DNA from: CAWARU01 sp963805795
Lineage (GTDB): Bacteria; Pseudomonadota; Gammaproteobacteria; UBA6186; Azoamicaceae
DNA length: 64,000 nucleotides
Direction: 5' to 3'
Assembly: GCA_963805795.1 (NCBI GenBank)
Contig: CAWDVG010000001.1
Span: 1,426,001-1,490,000 of the forward strand
Shown here piece after piece: positions 34,799-43,790 of this stretch. A program made the position numbers and the translations under genes. Numbering within the stretch: position 1 is the stretch's first letter; every line of letters begins with the position of its first letter. The notes under the pieces were generated by a model. The model worked only from the letters and a program-made list of their open reading frames with translations, was not told the DNA's origin and made no database searches.

Positions 34799-35555
34799 TG
34801 TCTTTCCTGATAACTGCCATTATAGCGCAATGATCACTAACCCCATCCACAACTTCTACAAACAGAGCCTGATAATCCGGCGTTGTAAACAAACCATCCA
34901 CCATTAAATTGAGATCACCCGCTTTATGCAGATTTTTATCTATTGTCGTTGTAATATGTTTAGGAACATTATCTTTATAGTATGAAGCTATTGTATCAAA
35001 AATTTTAGTTCCACGAGGTGCATTAAAATCGCCACAAAGGACAAAACTTTCAATGGTTTGTAAATAGTCTAACATAACCTCTAAATCTTGAAATTGATAT
35101 GCACTCGGTTTACCATCCGGTGACCAGGTAAAATGAGTATTCACAAAACAAAAGTCATTTTCTTCTTTCATTAAGCGCGTTATTAACAGTGCGCGAGGCA
35201 TTATTTCTGCTATTCCAGGTCTTAATATCGGAAGATTATGTGCTTGCCCTTTATAATAATGACTATTCTCAAACTGCAGAGTATTGACTTTCTGAACCGC
35301 TAAGCTCGTAAAAGTTGCCAGGCCAAGTTCATACTGTCCATTATCTTGCTGACGGTATGCGAGAGGTACAAATTCACTTTTCATAGCCAGTTCTTTTTCA
35401 AGAAAAGTTAGGTCTTTATCGAGCACTTCTTGCAATAAAATCACATCTGGTTTTTGTTTTTTCAAAAAAGGAAGAATCAAATCGAAATGGCGATCGAATT
35501 CGATATTGAGAGAAATCATTTTCAGAGCATTATCTATCTTATCCTTCATGTTCAC
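34776..35555 (-). CDS. Endonuclease/exonuclease/phosphatase (EEP) family protein
   Basis: This 259-residue protein is of the metal-dependent EEP superfamily, which cleaves phosphodiester bonds in nucleic acids or lipids. Family motifs are visible in order: MISLNIE (Asn ligand), VILLQEVLD (Glu metal ligand), VNTHFTW, CGDFNAP (catalytic Asp/Asn) and GVSDHCAIM (catalytic Asp-His). There is no signal peptide, so it is cytoplasmic or secreted without one. The DNA, RNA or phospholipid substrate cannot be decided. The C-terminal IGVKAGQ and stop derive from the palindromic element, mirroring the convergent DUF3108 gene. Confidence 0.85.
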   Translation of the reverse strand: MNMKDKIDNALKMISLNIEFDRHFDLILPFLKKQKPDVILLQEVLDKDLTFLEKELAMKSEFVPLAYRQQDNGQYELGLATFTSLAVQKVNTLQFENSHYYKGQAHNLPILRPGIAEIMPRALLITRLMKEENDFCFVNTHFTWSPDGKPSAYQFQDLEVMLDYLQTIESFVLCGDFNAPRGTKIFDTIASYYKDNVPKHITTTIDKNLHKAGDLNLMVDGLFTTPDYQALFVEVVDGVSDHCAIMAVIRKDIGVKAGQ

Positions 35556-35602
35556 CCTTATTTAATGACGACTTAATGATGGACTCAATTCATGAAGAAT
35601 TA

Positions 35603-36265
35603 TTACAACGAAAAAATCATTAAGAACATATCACGAAACCATTCATAAAGAGGGGCCAATACTAAAGATAAGGCACCCGAAAAAATAAGCAAAACGAGAA
35701 TCATAAAGCCATAGGGTTCTAGTTTATCATATTGAAATGACCATTTTCTGGATAATAAACTCGAAACGACTCTGCTACCGTCTAAAGGCGGAATAGGGAT
35801 TAAATTGATAATCAAAAGCATAATATTAATTGAAATTCCAGCCATACCCATAATCGCTAATATTTTAAAGGATTCCATACCCATTTTATAAAATTCCAAA
35901 CCTATCTTGGCCAATGCCCCCCAAAAAAATGCCATTAATAAGTTAGCTGTGGGGCCTGCGACTGCTACTAGCGCCATATCGCGATGGGGATTTTTTAAGT
36001 TACGCCAATCTACGGGTACTGGCTTAGCCCAACCGAAAATAAAACCTCCTACTAATAGGAATAGAATGGGTACAATAATCGTTCCAAGCAGATCAATATG
36101 CTTAAAGGGGTTTAATGTAATGCGTCCCATTAAAGTTGCTGTTTTATCTCCTAATTTACCTGCCACCCAACCATGAGCAACCTCATGTATTGTTACCGCA
36201 AATAAAATCGGAATAGCCCAAATTAGAACATTTTGTATTCGCGCCAATATATCTAAATCGTTCAT
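35603..36265 (-). CDS. Site-2 protease family (M50) membrane metalloprotease
   Basis: This 220-residue intramembrane protease has zinc motif HEVAHG at residues 27-32 inside a membrane helix. The second metal motif is NLIPIPPLDGSRVV near the middle of the protein. Five or six membrane segments are visible, and there is no PDZ domain. This fits the short YwhC-like class rather than RseP, which is about 450 residues with PDZ domains. The substrate is unknown. It sits just downstream of endA on the same strand (17-bp gap) and may be co-transcribed. Confidence 0.88.
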   Translation of the reverse strand: MNDLDILARIQNVLIWAIPILFAVTIHEVAHGWVAGKLGDKTATLMGRITLNPFKHIDLLGTIIVPILFLLVGGFIFGWAKPVPVDWRNLKNPHRDMALVAVAGPTANLLMAFFWGALAKIGLEFYKMGMESFKILAIMGMAGISINIMLLIINLIPIPPLDGSRVVSSLLSRKWSFQYDKLEPYGFMILVLLIFSGALSLVLAPLYEWFRDMFLMIFSL

Positions 36266-36282
36266 AAATTTTTTCCTTATCC

Positions 36283-37101
36283 TTACATGAGATTATAGTC
36301 TGATATATAAAGGTTATGGTTACCTTGTATTGCGGCTATACGCTTGTCCCGTTCGATTTCCCATGCATCGGGAGGTAATTCTTTATTCCAAGCTCTAAAT
36401 AATTGCAACTGGCTGTCACTTAAATGAACGCCATAGCGATCTGCCATATATAAATAGGTTCGAGCAATCATTCCTCGTACCGCTCGCTTCGGTTCTGCTC
36501 GACGATGTTCCTTATCAACCTTAAATTCACACTCTCCAAATTGGCCAGCCACAACGTAAGGAAGCATACCAAAGCGAAAATTGGATCGACAGGCATTTAA
36601 TTCGCCAATTTCAGGCACCATATTGTGCAAATCTGCTTCCATTTTAGCAAAAACAGCGTCAATTTCACGACAACATTCTCTACCTTTATAAGGTTTCCCA
36701 CTTTCTTTAGTGCATTGCTTGTTTTGCCAACAAGGAAGATGAGAGGCAATATGGCTTATTGGAACAATATGTTCCCATTCTATACGATTGGCGCGTCTTT
36801 TATCTTGCTGAATTTTATAACCGCAGGAAGCCAGATCAATTTTTCCATGTTTATCAAATGAACAGCTACAATAAAAAGTCATGCGATGATCAGCATATAT
36901 TTTTTTGGCAGCGATTTTGGCTTCTGTAAAGTTTTTAGGAGATTCGATAAGGGCTCTAGAAACAACGCTAGCAACGCTATTATTATTGTAATCAGCAACT
37001 CTAAACCCAACGCCTTGCCCAGCTATCAGAGTTAAGACAAGGGTCAGGCTTATACCCAAAGCAATGCTGATTTTTCTAATTGAACTTTTTCGTTTTCTCA
37101 T
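36283..37101 (-). CDS. Endonuclease I (EndA-like), exported
   Basis: This 272-residue nuclease has an N-terminal signal-anchor segment after a basic MRKRKSSIRK start. The endonuclease I core is clear: MTFYCSCSF, then RANRIEWEHIVPIS with the catalytic His-containing beta-beta-alpha metal motif. AEPKRAVRGMIARTYLYMADRYG follows near the end. Several Cys pairs suggest disulfides in the periplasm. Family members degrade double-stranded DNA or RNA non-specifically and may serve nutrient scavenging or defence. Confidence 0.9.
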   Translation of the reverse strand: MRKRKSSIRKISIALGISLTLVLTLIAGQGVGFRVADYNNNSVASVVSRALIESPKNFTEAKIAAKKIYADHRMTFYCSCSFDKHGKIDLASCGYKIQQDKRRANRIEWEHIVPISHIASHLPCWQNKQCTKESGKPYKGRECCREIDAVFAKMEADLHNMVPEIGELNACRSNFRFGMLPYVVAGQFGECEFKVDKEHRRAEPKRAVRGMIARTYLYMADRYGVHLSDSQLQLFRAWNKELPPDAWEIERDKRIAAIQGNHNLYISDYNLM

Positions 37102-37154
37102 TGTTTTTTGTTTTTAAGAAAATATAGTTTTTCTAACCTCACTATTCCATACTC

Positions 37155-37568
37155 TCAATGTGCTTCAATCAGTTTAGGAGCAGAATCCTTAATTGCATTT
37201 GCTTGACGTAATAAAGGCTCTAATTCCCCCTTGGATTGCAGTTCTGATACGATATCGCAACCCCCGATCAATTCTCCTTGAATATATAATTGAGGGAAAG
37301 TGGGCCATTTAGCATAACTGGGTAAGGTGGATCGAATATCAGGATTTTCTAGTATGTTAACATAAGCATATTCAGTAGATAATGTCCCCAAAATATGCGC
37401 TACTCGTGCAGAAAAGCCACACATCGGAAATTGAGGGCTACCTTTCATGTATAATAATACAGGGTTTGTTGAAATTTGATTTTTGATCCTGTCTATTGTG
37501 TGATGGGTATCATTATGGCTGTTGTGGTCATGGTTGGAATCATTGCTTTGCATGGCGCTTTTCCTCAA
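37155..37568 (-). CDS. Monothiol glutaredoxin (Grx4 type)
   Basis: This CGFS-type glutaredoxin binds a [2Fe-2S] cluster with glutathione and passes it to acceptors or to BolA-type partners. The active site CGFS is at residues 50-53 in GSPQFPMCGFSARV. WPTFPQLYIQGELIGGCDIV forms the glutathione site. The usual length is about 105-115; this one has 137. An Asn/His-rich N-terminal extension (NHDHNSHNDTHH, residues 12-23) is probably outside the fold and might bind metal. A downstream start would remove the extension, but no internal Met lies at the usual place. Confidence 0.92.
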   Translation of the reverse strand: MRKSAMQSNDSNHDHNSHNDTHHTIDRIKNQISTNPVLLYMKGSPQFPMCGFSARVAHILGTLSTEYAYVNILENPDIRSTLPSYAKWPTFPQLYIQGELIGGCDIVSELQSKGELEPLLRQANAIKDSAPKLIEAH

Positions 37569-37735
37569 TTTCTATTAAAATATCAAAATCATAGTCTGAT
37601 TATAGGTCAGTCTATGTCTCATTGTACCCGAATCTCGGATCAAAGCACAAGTAATTTTTTTTCAACTCACTGAAAAATATAAATAATTTTTCATTAGGGT
37701 ATAGCTATTGAAAGAAACAATATCTTGCTTTCATA

Positions 37736-37765
37736 TTGAGTGTGGTACTGTTACACTTTTATAAT
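37736..37765 (+). promoter_or_regulatory. Sigma-70 type promoter of sodB
   Basis: TTGAGT (37736-37741) and a perfect TATAAT (37760-37765) are separated by 18 bp and lie about 65 bp before the sodB start codon. No Fur box or small-RNA site was identified by eye. Confidence 0.6.
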
Positions 37766-37831
37766 GTCTATTTGTATGTTTTATCTTTGTTTTTAATTTT
37801 AACTCGATGAATTTTCCTAAAGGAGCTCCAT

Positions 37832-38413
37832 ATGGCTTTTGAATTACCCCCACTTCCCTATGAAAGAAATGCCTTAGAACCCTATATTTCCTCTGAAACA
37901 CTGGATTACCATTATGGCAAGCATCATCTAGCCTATGTTACCAATTTAAATAATTTATTGCCTGGCAGTGGCTTTGAAGGCAAATCCCTCGAAGATATCA
38001 TTAAAAAATCATCCGGCGGCATCTTTAATAATGCAGCCCAAGTCTGGAACCATACTTTCTACTGGAATTGTTTGAAACCTAAAGCGGGGGGAGAACCTAA
38101 AGGTGACTTAGCCTCTGCCATCATAAAGACTTTTGGTTCTTTTGCAGCCTTTCAAGAGCAATTTACCAAAACTTCTATCGCTACTTTTGGCTCTGGTTGG
38201 GGCTGGCTAGTCCGTAATGCCAAAGGGGAGCTCGAAATTGTGAGTACCAGCAATGCGGGAACGCCCATGACAGACAATAAAAAAGCCCTATTGACCTGTG
38301 ACGTCTGGGAACATGCTTATTATATTGATTATCGCAATGCAAGGCCCAAATATCTTGAATCTTTCTGGAACTTGGTCAATTGGGAATTTGTGGCACAAAA
38401 CTTTGCGGATTAA
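37832..38413 (+). CDS. Iron superoxide dismutase
   Basis: This 193-residue cytoplasmic enzyme converts superoxide to hydrogen peroxide and oxygen. The metal ligands are His27 (YHYGKHH), His74 (VWNHTFYW), Asp157 and His161 (DVWEHAYYIDY). NNAAQVWNH with Gln70 and GSGWGWL indicate the iron type rather than the manganese type. Length and start are standard; an AAAGGAGCT ribosome site lies before the ATG. It probably forms a single-gene unit with its own promoter. Confidence 0.97.
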   Translation: MAFELPPLPYERNALEPYISSETLDYHYGKHHLAYVTNLNNLLPGSGFEGKSLEDIIKKSSGGIFNNAAQVWNHTFYWNCLKPKAGGEPKGDLASAIIKTFGSFAAFQEQFTKTSIATFGSGWGWLVRNAKGELEIVSTSNAGTPMTDNKKALLTCDVWEHAYYIDYRNARPKYLESFWNLVNWEFVAQNFAD

Positions 38414-38461
38414 GGATGACTTACCCTCCAGGGTTATTTTATATCATGATTGCTTCTTACA

Positions 38462-38481
38462 ATTCCCGCGAAAGCGGGAAT
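38462..38481. repeat. Short palindrome ATTCCCGC-GAAA-GCGGGAAT
   Basis: An 8-bp stem with a GAAA loop lies about 50 bp after sodB and is followed by TCCAG and a TTTTTG run. Sequences of this type are dispersed short repeats in many proteobacterial genomes. Here it may also act as a weak terminator for sodB. Only one copy was noticed in this window. Confidence 0.6.
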
Positions 38482-38561
38482 CCAGAAGTTTTTGTGCATG
38501 TCGATAAATGATATGTTAACCATATATATTAACCATAAATAAACCTTGGTTGGAGGTACAA

Positions 38562-39734
38562 ATGGATCATCTAATGAATACTTACAAACGTTTAGACGTT
38601 GGCTTTGAACGTGGGGAAGGCGCTTGGCTTTGGGATACTAAAGGCAATCGATATCTCGATGCTTTAGGAGGCATTGCTGTCTGTGTATTAGGTCATGCCC
38701 ATCCTGCCGTGACTAAGGCTATTCAGGATCAAGCTGCTAAAGTAATTCATACCTCTAATCTCTTTCAAATTCCAAATCAAACAAAACTGGCCAATCTTCT
38801 TTCAGAACTTACTGGGCTCGATCAGGTTTTTTTCTGTAACTCTGGTGCAGAAGCGGTTGAAGCAGCTCTTAAATTGGTGCGATTGTATGGTCATCAACAA
38901 GGCATTGAATTTCCAAAAGTAATTGTGATGGAAAATTCTTTTCATGGCCGCACTTTTGCGACTATCTCTGCCGGCGGTAACCTTAAGGTACAAGCAGGCT
39001 TCGAACCCTTAATTCCAGGCTTTATCCGCGTGCCCTACAATGATATTGAATCACTACAACACCTTGCGGATACCCATAATGACATTGCCGCGGTTCTTGT
39101 AGAACCCATGCAAGGCGAAGGCGGCGTCCGAGTCCCCGCCGATGACTATCTCAATAAATTAAGAGCCATCTGTGATAAAAATAATTGGCTGCTGGTATTG
39201 GATGAAGTGCAGACAGGCATGGGCCGCTCTGGTAACTTATTTGCTTATCAAGCCAATGCTATTTTGCCAGACATTCTTACTATAGCCAAAGGCCTAGCCA
39301 ATGGCGTTCCTATTGGTGCATGTCTTGCAACAGAAAAAGTAGCCGCTCTTTTTAATCCAGGAAATCATGGGTCTACCTTTGGTGGCAATCCACTTGCCTG
39401 TGCTGCTGGTCTTGCCACCTTAAATGAAATTAATAAACACAAACTTTGGGAAAACGCTAAAAAGCAAGGAAAGAAATTACTAGAAGGATTAAAAGAAAAA
39501 TTAAAAAATAATCCGCATGTTAAAGAAGTACGTGGAAAAGGCTTATTAATTGGTATTGAGCTAGACAGACCCTGTCGCGATATTTTACCCTCTGCCTTAA
39601 AGGCCGGCGTATTATTTAACATCACCAATGATACCGTGATTCGCTTAGCGCCTCCTTTAATTATTAATGATAAGCAGGTCGATATATTATTGAAGACTTT
39701 GCCAAACTTAATCGATGAATTTACGAAGGGTTAG
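38562..39734 (+). CDS. Acetylornithine/succinyldiaminopimelate aminotransferase
   Basis: This 390-residue PLP enzyme (class III aminotransferase) is like ArgD. Key segments are LDALGGIAVCVLGHAHP, FCNSGAEAVEAALK, FHGRTFATISA, LDEVQTGMGRSG and ILTIAKGLANG with the PLP lysine. I use the ATG at 38562 because a TTGGAGG site precedes it; upstream there is only an in-frame TTG. No other arginine gene is in the window. In host-dependent bacteria this enzyme may serve mainly the diaminopimelate step for peptidoglycan, which is an inference. Its 3' end overlaps the following convergent gene by 14 bp. Confidence 0.93.
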   Translation: MDHLMNTYKRLDVGFERGEGAWLWDTKGNRYLDALGGIAVCVLGHAHPAVTKAIQDQAAKVIHTSNLFQIPNQTKLANLLSELTGLDQVFFCNSGAEAVEAALKLVRLYGHQQGIEFPKVIVMENSFHGRTFATISAGGNLKVQAGFEPLIPGFIRVPYNDIESLQHLADTHNDIAAVLVEPMQGEGGVRVPADDYLNKLRAICDKNNWLLVLDEVQTGMGRSGNLFAYQANAILPDILTIAKGLANGVPIGACLATEKVAALFNPGNHGSTFGGNPLACAAGLATLNEINKHKLWENAKKQGKKLLEGLKEKLKNNPHVKEVRGKGLLIGIELDRPCRDILPSALKAGVLFNITNDTVIRLAPPLIINDKQVDILLKTLPNLIDEFTKG

Positions 39735-41778
39735 GTCCTGGATTAGGATTTTGTTTATTTTTATTGTCGTCAACAACAGCCGGCACATCAACATCTAGCT
39801 TTTCTTTTTCATCAACTTTTGCTGCTATAGTGATTGCAATGGGTTTGGGCTCCGCTTCATCTTTAGATGATACCTGCGCACCTTTTTGATGTTCCATTGT
39901 AGTCAATGCACTTTTAATACCATGAATAGATGCAATATTAAGATTGGATGGGATTGCATTTGCTAGTGGTACAGCCTGAGAAGGAATCCCAATCTCTTTC
40001 GTTTTTTTAGCTTCAATGGGATTATCATATTCATAAAGCGCAAGTCTTTGAGCATTATCAGGAGACAATTCTAAATTTATAACTTCTTTGGCAGATTCTG
40101 CAGCCCTCTCAACGGCTCTTTTTACACTATGAGCAGTTCCTAACCCAGAGCCGCCTGCTATCGGTATCCAAATAAAACCCAGCGTACCAATTGTTAGACC
40201 AACTAGAGCAAGAGCGCCTATCGCTCCTGCAGCCCATGATAAAGCTCTATGCTCTTTGACTAAGTGATCATAATCAATGATTGACCTGAAGCCATCACAA
40301 ATTTTACTCACAAGTCTAAATGGTCCCCCAATAGCCATACCGATTCCATATGGAATCGCTGCAAGCGCCCATTTACCCACACCCAGTATTTGTCCCAAGG
40401 TACCCGTATTATCTTTTTTCCAAGCATCTCTATCTGTTTGGATCATTTCTAAATAATCATCCCGAGATTTTTCAAAAAGAGCTCCGGGATAGCCAGTTAT
40501 CTTTGCTAGGAAATCAAACATACCATTCACTGCTTTAATGGGTATTGCAATTGGACCGCCAATAGTCATATCAGCTAAATGAACGCCCTGTGCACCTAAC
40601 TCACTAATAACTTCTGTAGCACCAGAAATAGCAACATTAGATATCTGCTCAGCTTTTAAAGCACCCCTCTTAGATAAAGCAATTATCTCTCCTGTCAAAT
40701 TAAAATCTGCATTTGTTCGCCTGCTCAATTCCTGCTGTATTCTTAACTCATCGAAATATTCTCTTTTTCTTCTCAATACTTCTGCCTCAGCAGAAGTTAA
40801 TGGTGTGTAACGAGCACGCGTTGTGGCTAGAGCACCGAGGTTTTTCACACTGTTAGTCACTCTATCTCTTTTTTCTTTTAATTCAGCTTGCACTTTGCTT
40901 CTAACTTCTTTCTCAATTTTCAAAGCTTCTTTTTTTATCTTTTCCATGTTATCTTTAAACTTTGCAACTCTTACCTCTGTTTCTTCTTGCCTTTTTCTGG
41001 TTGTGGTGTAAAGAGCATTAATACTTTCACCTAATGTATTCAATGTGGTTATCGAAGCAAGAAACGGATTGACTTTGTCACCATACTGCTTCACATCAAC
41101 AACAAGCATTCCCGTCAACTCATTTTCCTTTTTTTCTATTCTCATTATTATTCCTACTCTTGATGCTGCTTCTACTACATTTTTAAGATATTGTTCTCGG
41201 CTGCCCGAAAATCGTTTTAACTCCATTTCTATATATTCCAAATCACTCATATTCATTTCAACTTTTTCAAGTCCTTCTCTTTTTTTAAATTCTTCTACTT
41301 TCTTCGAAAAAGCCCCATAATTTGTTTCTAAATTATCAATTTCTTGTTCAACTTTAGGCAGATGTGACAACTCCGATGGTAATTGAGGTCCTTTCCACCA
41401 TTTCTGTACCCTGCTCATTGCTTGATACCTGGCAAATTTTTCAATATCTAAATTTGCTTTTGATGTATTGACTTCACCCGTGAGATCTTTTAAGGTATCC
41501 TGAAAAGTTTCCAACAGTTCTTTTTTTGCCTTACCACCGAGTGGTTGAACATCTTGAATTGCTTTCCTCATTTCTTCCAGGCTATTTTGAATTTTAGAAC
41601 GTAAATCTCTTAGAATTTTACCATATTCTTCTAATTCTTGATCAGTTTTACTGTTAAGGTTCTGCTTCTCAAGCGAATCTTCCAATCGTGATAATTGATC
41701 AGTCAGTGACTTAATGCGTTTTTCCCATCTTTCTTTGATTCGTTTGTTATTATCTGCATTTTCTTTGATATCTGCCAT
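39721..41778 (-). CDS. Coiled-coil membrane-associated protein, candidate effector
   Basis: I do not recognise this 685-residue protein. Residues 1-350 are highly charged helix with heptad character (KERWEKRIKSLTDQLSRLED and similar). Two hydrophobic segments occur at about 455-485 (KWALAAIPYGIGMAIGG) and 510-548 (AAGAIGALALVGLTIGTLGF), able to form membrane hairpins. The C-terminal tail is Asn/Pro-rich and ends in PNPGPNPS. There is no signal peptide. The architecture of coiled coil, internal hydrophobic pair and disordered tail resembles membrane-inserted effectors of intracellular bacteria, but nothing proves secretion. The stop codon region overlaps the end of argD. Confidence 0.78.
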   Translation of the reverse strand: MADIKENADNNKRIKERWEKRIKSLTDQLSRLEDSLEKQNLNSKTDQELEEYGKILRDLRSKIQNSLEEMRKAIQDVQPLGGKAKKELLETFQDTLKDLTGEVNTSKANLDIEKFARYQAMSRVQKWWKGPQLPSELSHLPKVEQEIDNLETNYGAFSKKVEEFKKREGLEKVEMNMSDLEYIEMELKRFSGSREQYLKNVVEAASRVGIIMRIEKKENELTGMLVVDVKQYGDKVNPFLASITTLNTLGESINALYTTTRKRQEETEVRVAKFKDNMEKIKKEALKIEKEVRSKVQAELKEKRDRVTNSVKNLGALATTRARYTPLTSAEAEVLRRKREYFDELRIQQELSRRTNADFNLTGEIIALSKRGALKAEQISNVAISGATEVISELGAQGVHLADMTIGGPIAIPIKAVNGMFDFLAKITGYPGALFEKSRDDYLEMIQTDRDAWKKDNTGTLGQILGVGKWALAAIPYGIGMAIGGPFRLVSKICDGFRSIIDYDHLVKEHRALSWAAGAIGALALVGLTIGTLGFIWIPIAGGSGLGTAHSVKRAVERAAESAKEVINLELSPDNAQRLALYEYDNPIEAKKTKEIGIPSQAVPLANAIPSNLNIASIHGIKSALTTMEHQKGAQVSSKDEAEPKPIAITIAAKVDEKEKLDVDVPAVVDDNKNKQNPNPGPNPS

Positions 41779-42035
41779 ATTTACACCTATGAAGCAAATT
41801 ATTAAGTTAATAATAAATAGTAAATTTTTGCTTATCTACACATCTGACCATTAAAATTAATCCAAGTTCAATTGACCTATCGTTGAATCAATAATGAGAG
41901 ATATTGCATTTTTATCTCTCAAATTCCTTTGGATGTAGGGAACAAAATGTAATAAATTAACGATTTTTATGGCGGCAACACTGTCGCAGCTTGAAAGGCG
42001 AAGGGTATATACAATGTCTTACAAAAAGTAGAACA

Positions 42036-42422
42036 TTATTTCATCATTATAAGATGCTTTATTATTCTGGCATTGGCTTCTAAAAAGCGATACCCCACCA
42101 ATCTTTCAATACCCACCCAAGCAATCGGTTGACCCTCTAGCCCCTGCGGCTCACCTCTGAAGCATTCGATTAAAAACACATCAAGCAGTACTTGGTAATG
42201 GATATAATCATAAGGGAAGCTAACAAGTCTCGTAAAAGAAATAGGAATAATACCCACTTCTTCTTTAAGTTCTCTCATCAATGCTTCTTCTGCGGTTTCA
42301 GGAGGTTCTACTTTCCCTCCAGGAAATTCCCAAAAGCCGCCCCCAACCTTATGGGACGGTCTTTGGCTAATTAAAATTTGGTTTTGGGCGTTTTTGACTA
42401 CCCCGACAGCACAATGCAACAT
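42036..42422 (-). CDS. MutT-type 8-oxo-dGTP diphosphatase
   Basis: This 128-residue Nudix hydrolase removes oxidised dGTP from the nucleotide pool and prevents A:T to C:G mutations. The Nudix box is intact, from GGKVEPPETAEEAL through RELKEEVGI. The entry AVGVVKNAQNQILISQRP and the FWEFPGGK turn are typical of MutT. Length is normal. In many gammaproteobacteria mutT lies directly downstream of secA; here the same strand order is kept, but about 10 kb of accessory genes separates them. Confidence 0.93.
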   Translation of the reverse strand: MLHCAVGVVKNAQNQILISQRPSHKVGGGFWEFPGGKVEPPETAEEALMRELKEEVGIIPISFTRLVSFPYDYIHYQVLLDVFLIECFRGEPQGLEGQPIAWVGIERLVGYRFLEANARIIKHLIMMK

Positions 42423-42480
42423 GGTTTTTTCCTACATTATATCTTTTTTGTATCCCTCGTTTTAGTACCCAATTTAATAT

Positions 42481-43650
42481 CTAATTTGGATCTTTGGAAG
42501 CCTTACCTTTCGCTGTTGTTGTTGCTATTGTTGCTAATTCCATAGCAGCTTCACCTCTTGCTATAGTATCTTCGATGAGTTGAGATGCTACTGGAGCATG
42601 CAACGGAATAGGTTTAACAATAGTTGAAAGAGCTGGGGTTTTATTTACTTCATGGTTTTGGCTTGAGAATTTGATTATAGTCGATTCAGTAGACGCAACA
42701 GGTTCCGGAAAATCTGCTTCTATTTTCTTTTTCCTTTGCACTATCTCTGCCCCCTCTGCCCCTGCCTTTTTTTGATAAGCCAAAACTCTTTCTTTTCCTT
42801 CTAATGCTAAAGCATAATTAGGATCAATTTCTAAGGCTTTTATATAGCATTGAAGTGCTAATTCCAGGTTCCCTAAATAATAATGTGCGGCTGCCTTATT
42901 ATTCCAAGTTCGTATTGACTTTGAATTGAGATTAAGCACACATTGAAAACTATACACTGCCTCATTAAATTCTTTTAAAATATATTTTGATAAGCCCCGG
43001 TAATATAAAGCCTCTACATGCGCAGGGTCTTGGTCTATCGCAGCTTCAAAGGATAATATGGCATCTTGATATTTTTCCAAAAGAAAATCTGCATACCCTT
43101 TATTATAAATAGCCTTTAACCAATTGGAATCAGATACTATAATAGGCTTAATAACCAAAGTTTTGCTATAATAGGCAACTGCTTTAGAAAGCTCATTATT
43201 ACAATAATAGGCATCCGCTTTAAGTTGCAAAGCAAGTTTATGGGATGGATTTATTGTTAAAACTATCCGACAACAATTTTTGGCTATTTCATATTGTCCC
43301 CATTTATTACAAGCAGAAGCTTTATTTAGCAAAACAGGAACCATAGGTAAATAATGCTTATCAATTTCTACATTTCCTTTTTCTATTTTCCCATATCGTT
43401 CTAAAATATTATTAAATTGTGAGCATGCCTCCTCATATCGTTTTAGCTGCATTAAAGTAAGGCCTAAATCGTTCGTATACATGGAATTACCTGGATCTTG
43501 ATTAAGGGCTGCTTTATATAAAATAAGGGCTTCTTGATATTTTTTTTTAACATAAAGCTCATCCGCTGCTTTTTTCCAAGATTCCGCCAGCATTTGAGCA
43601 TTCGTTATCACTTCTAGATTTTCTTTGATATCCTTTTCACTATTTGCCAT
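42481..43650 (-). CDS. TPR-repeat protein
   Basis: A protein of about 389 residues carries some seven tetratricopeptide repeats, for example ALILYKAALNQDPGNSMYTN, AILSFEAAIDQDPAHVEALY and ALQCYIKALEIDPNYALAL. The last 90 residues are low-complexity and probably disordered. I prefer the ATG of MANSEKD; an in-frame GTG lies 18 codons upstream and neither has a strong ribosome site. TPRs bind partner proteins, so this is likely an adaptor or an effector interacting with host proteins. No enzyme motif is present. It lies in the accessory block between mutT and secA. Confidence 0.82.
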   Translation of the reverse strand: MANSEKDIKENLEVITNAQMLAESWKKAADELYVKKKYQEALILYKAALNQDPGNSMYTNDLGLTLMQLKRYEEACSQFNNILERYGKIEKGNVEIDKHYLPMVPVLLNKASACNKWGQYEIAKNCCRIVLTINPSHKLALQLKADAYYCNNELSKAVAYYSKTLVIKPIIVSDSNWLKAIYNKGYADFLLEKYQDAILSFEAAIDQDPAHVEALYYRGLSKYILKEFNEAVYSFQCVLNLNSKSIRTWNNKAAAHYYLGNLELALQCYIKALEIDPNYALALEGKERVLAYQKKAGAEGAEIVQRKKKIEADFPEPVASTESTIIKFSSQNHEVNKTPALSTIVKPIPLHAPVASQLIEDTIARGEAAMELATIATTTAKGKASKDPN

Positions 43651-43790
43651 AGTTAACTCACACAGTAACACGGCTAAATACCGCAACATATACCACAGTA
43701 CCACTCATTTATTTTAAAGACAATGATTTTATCCTGATATTAGCTCATTTATAGATATAGATCGTTTATAGCTATCGTTCATTTTACTTC

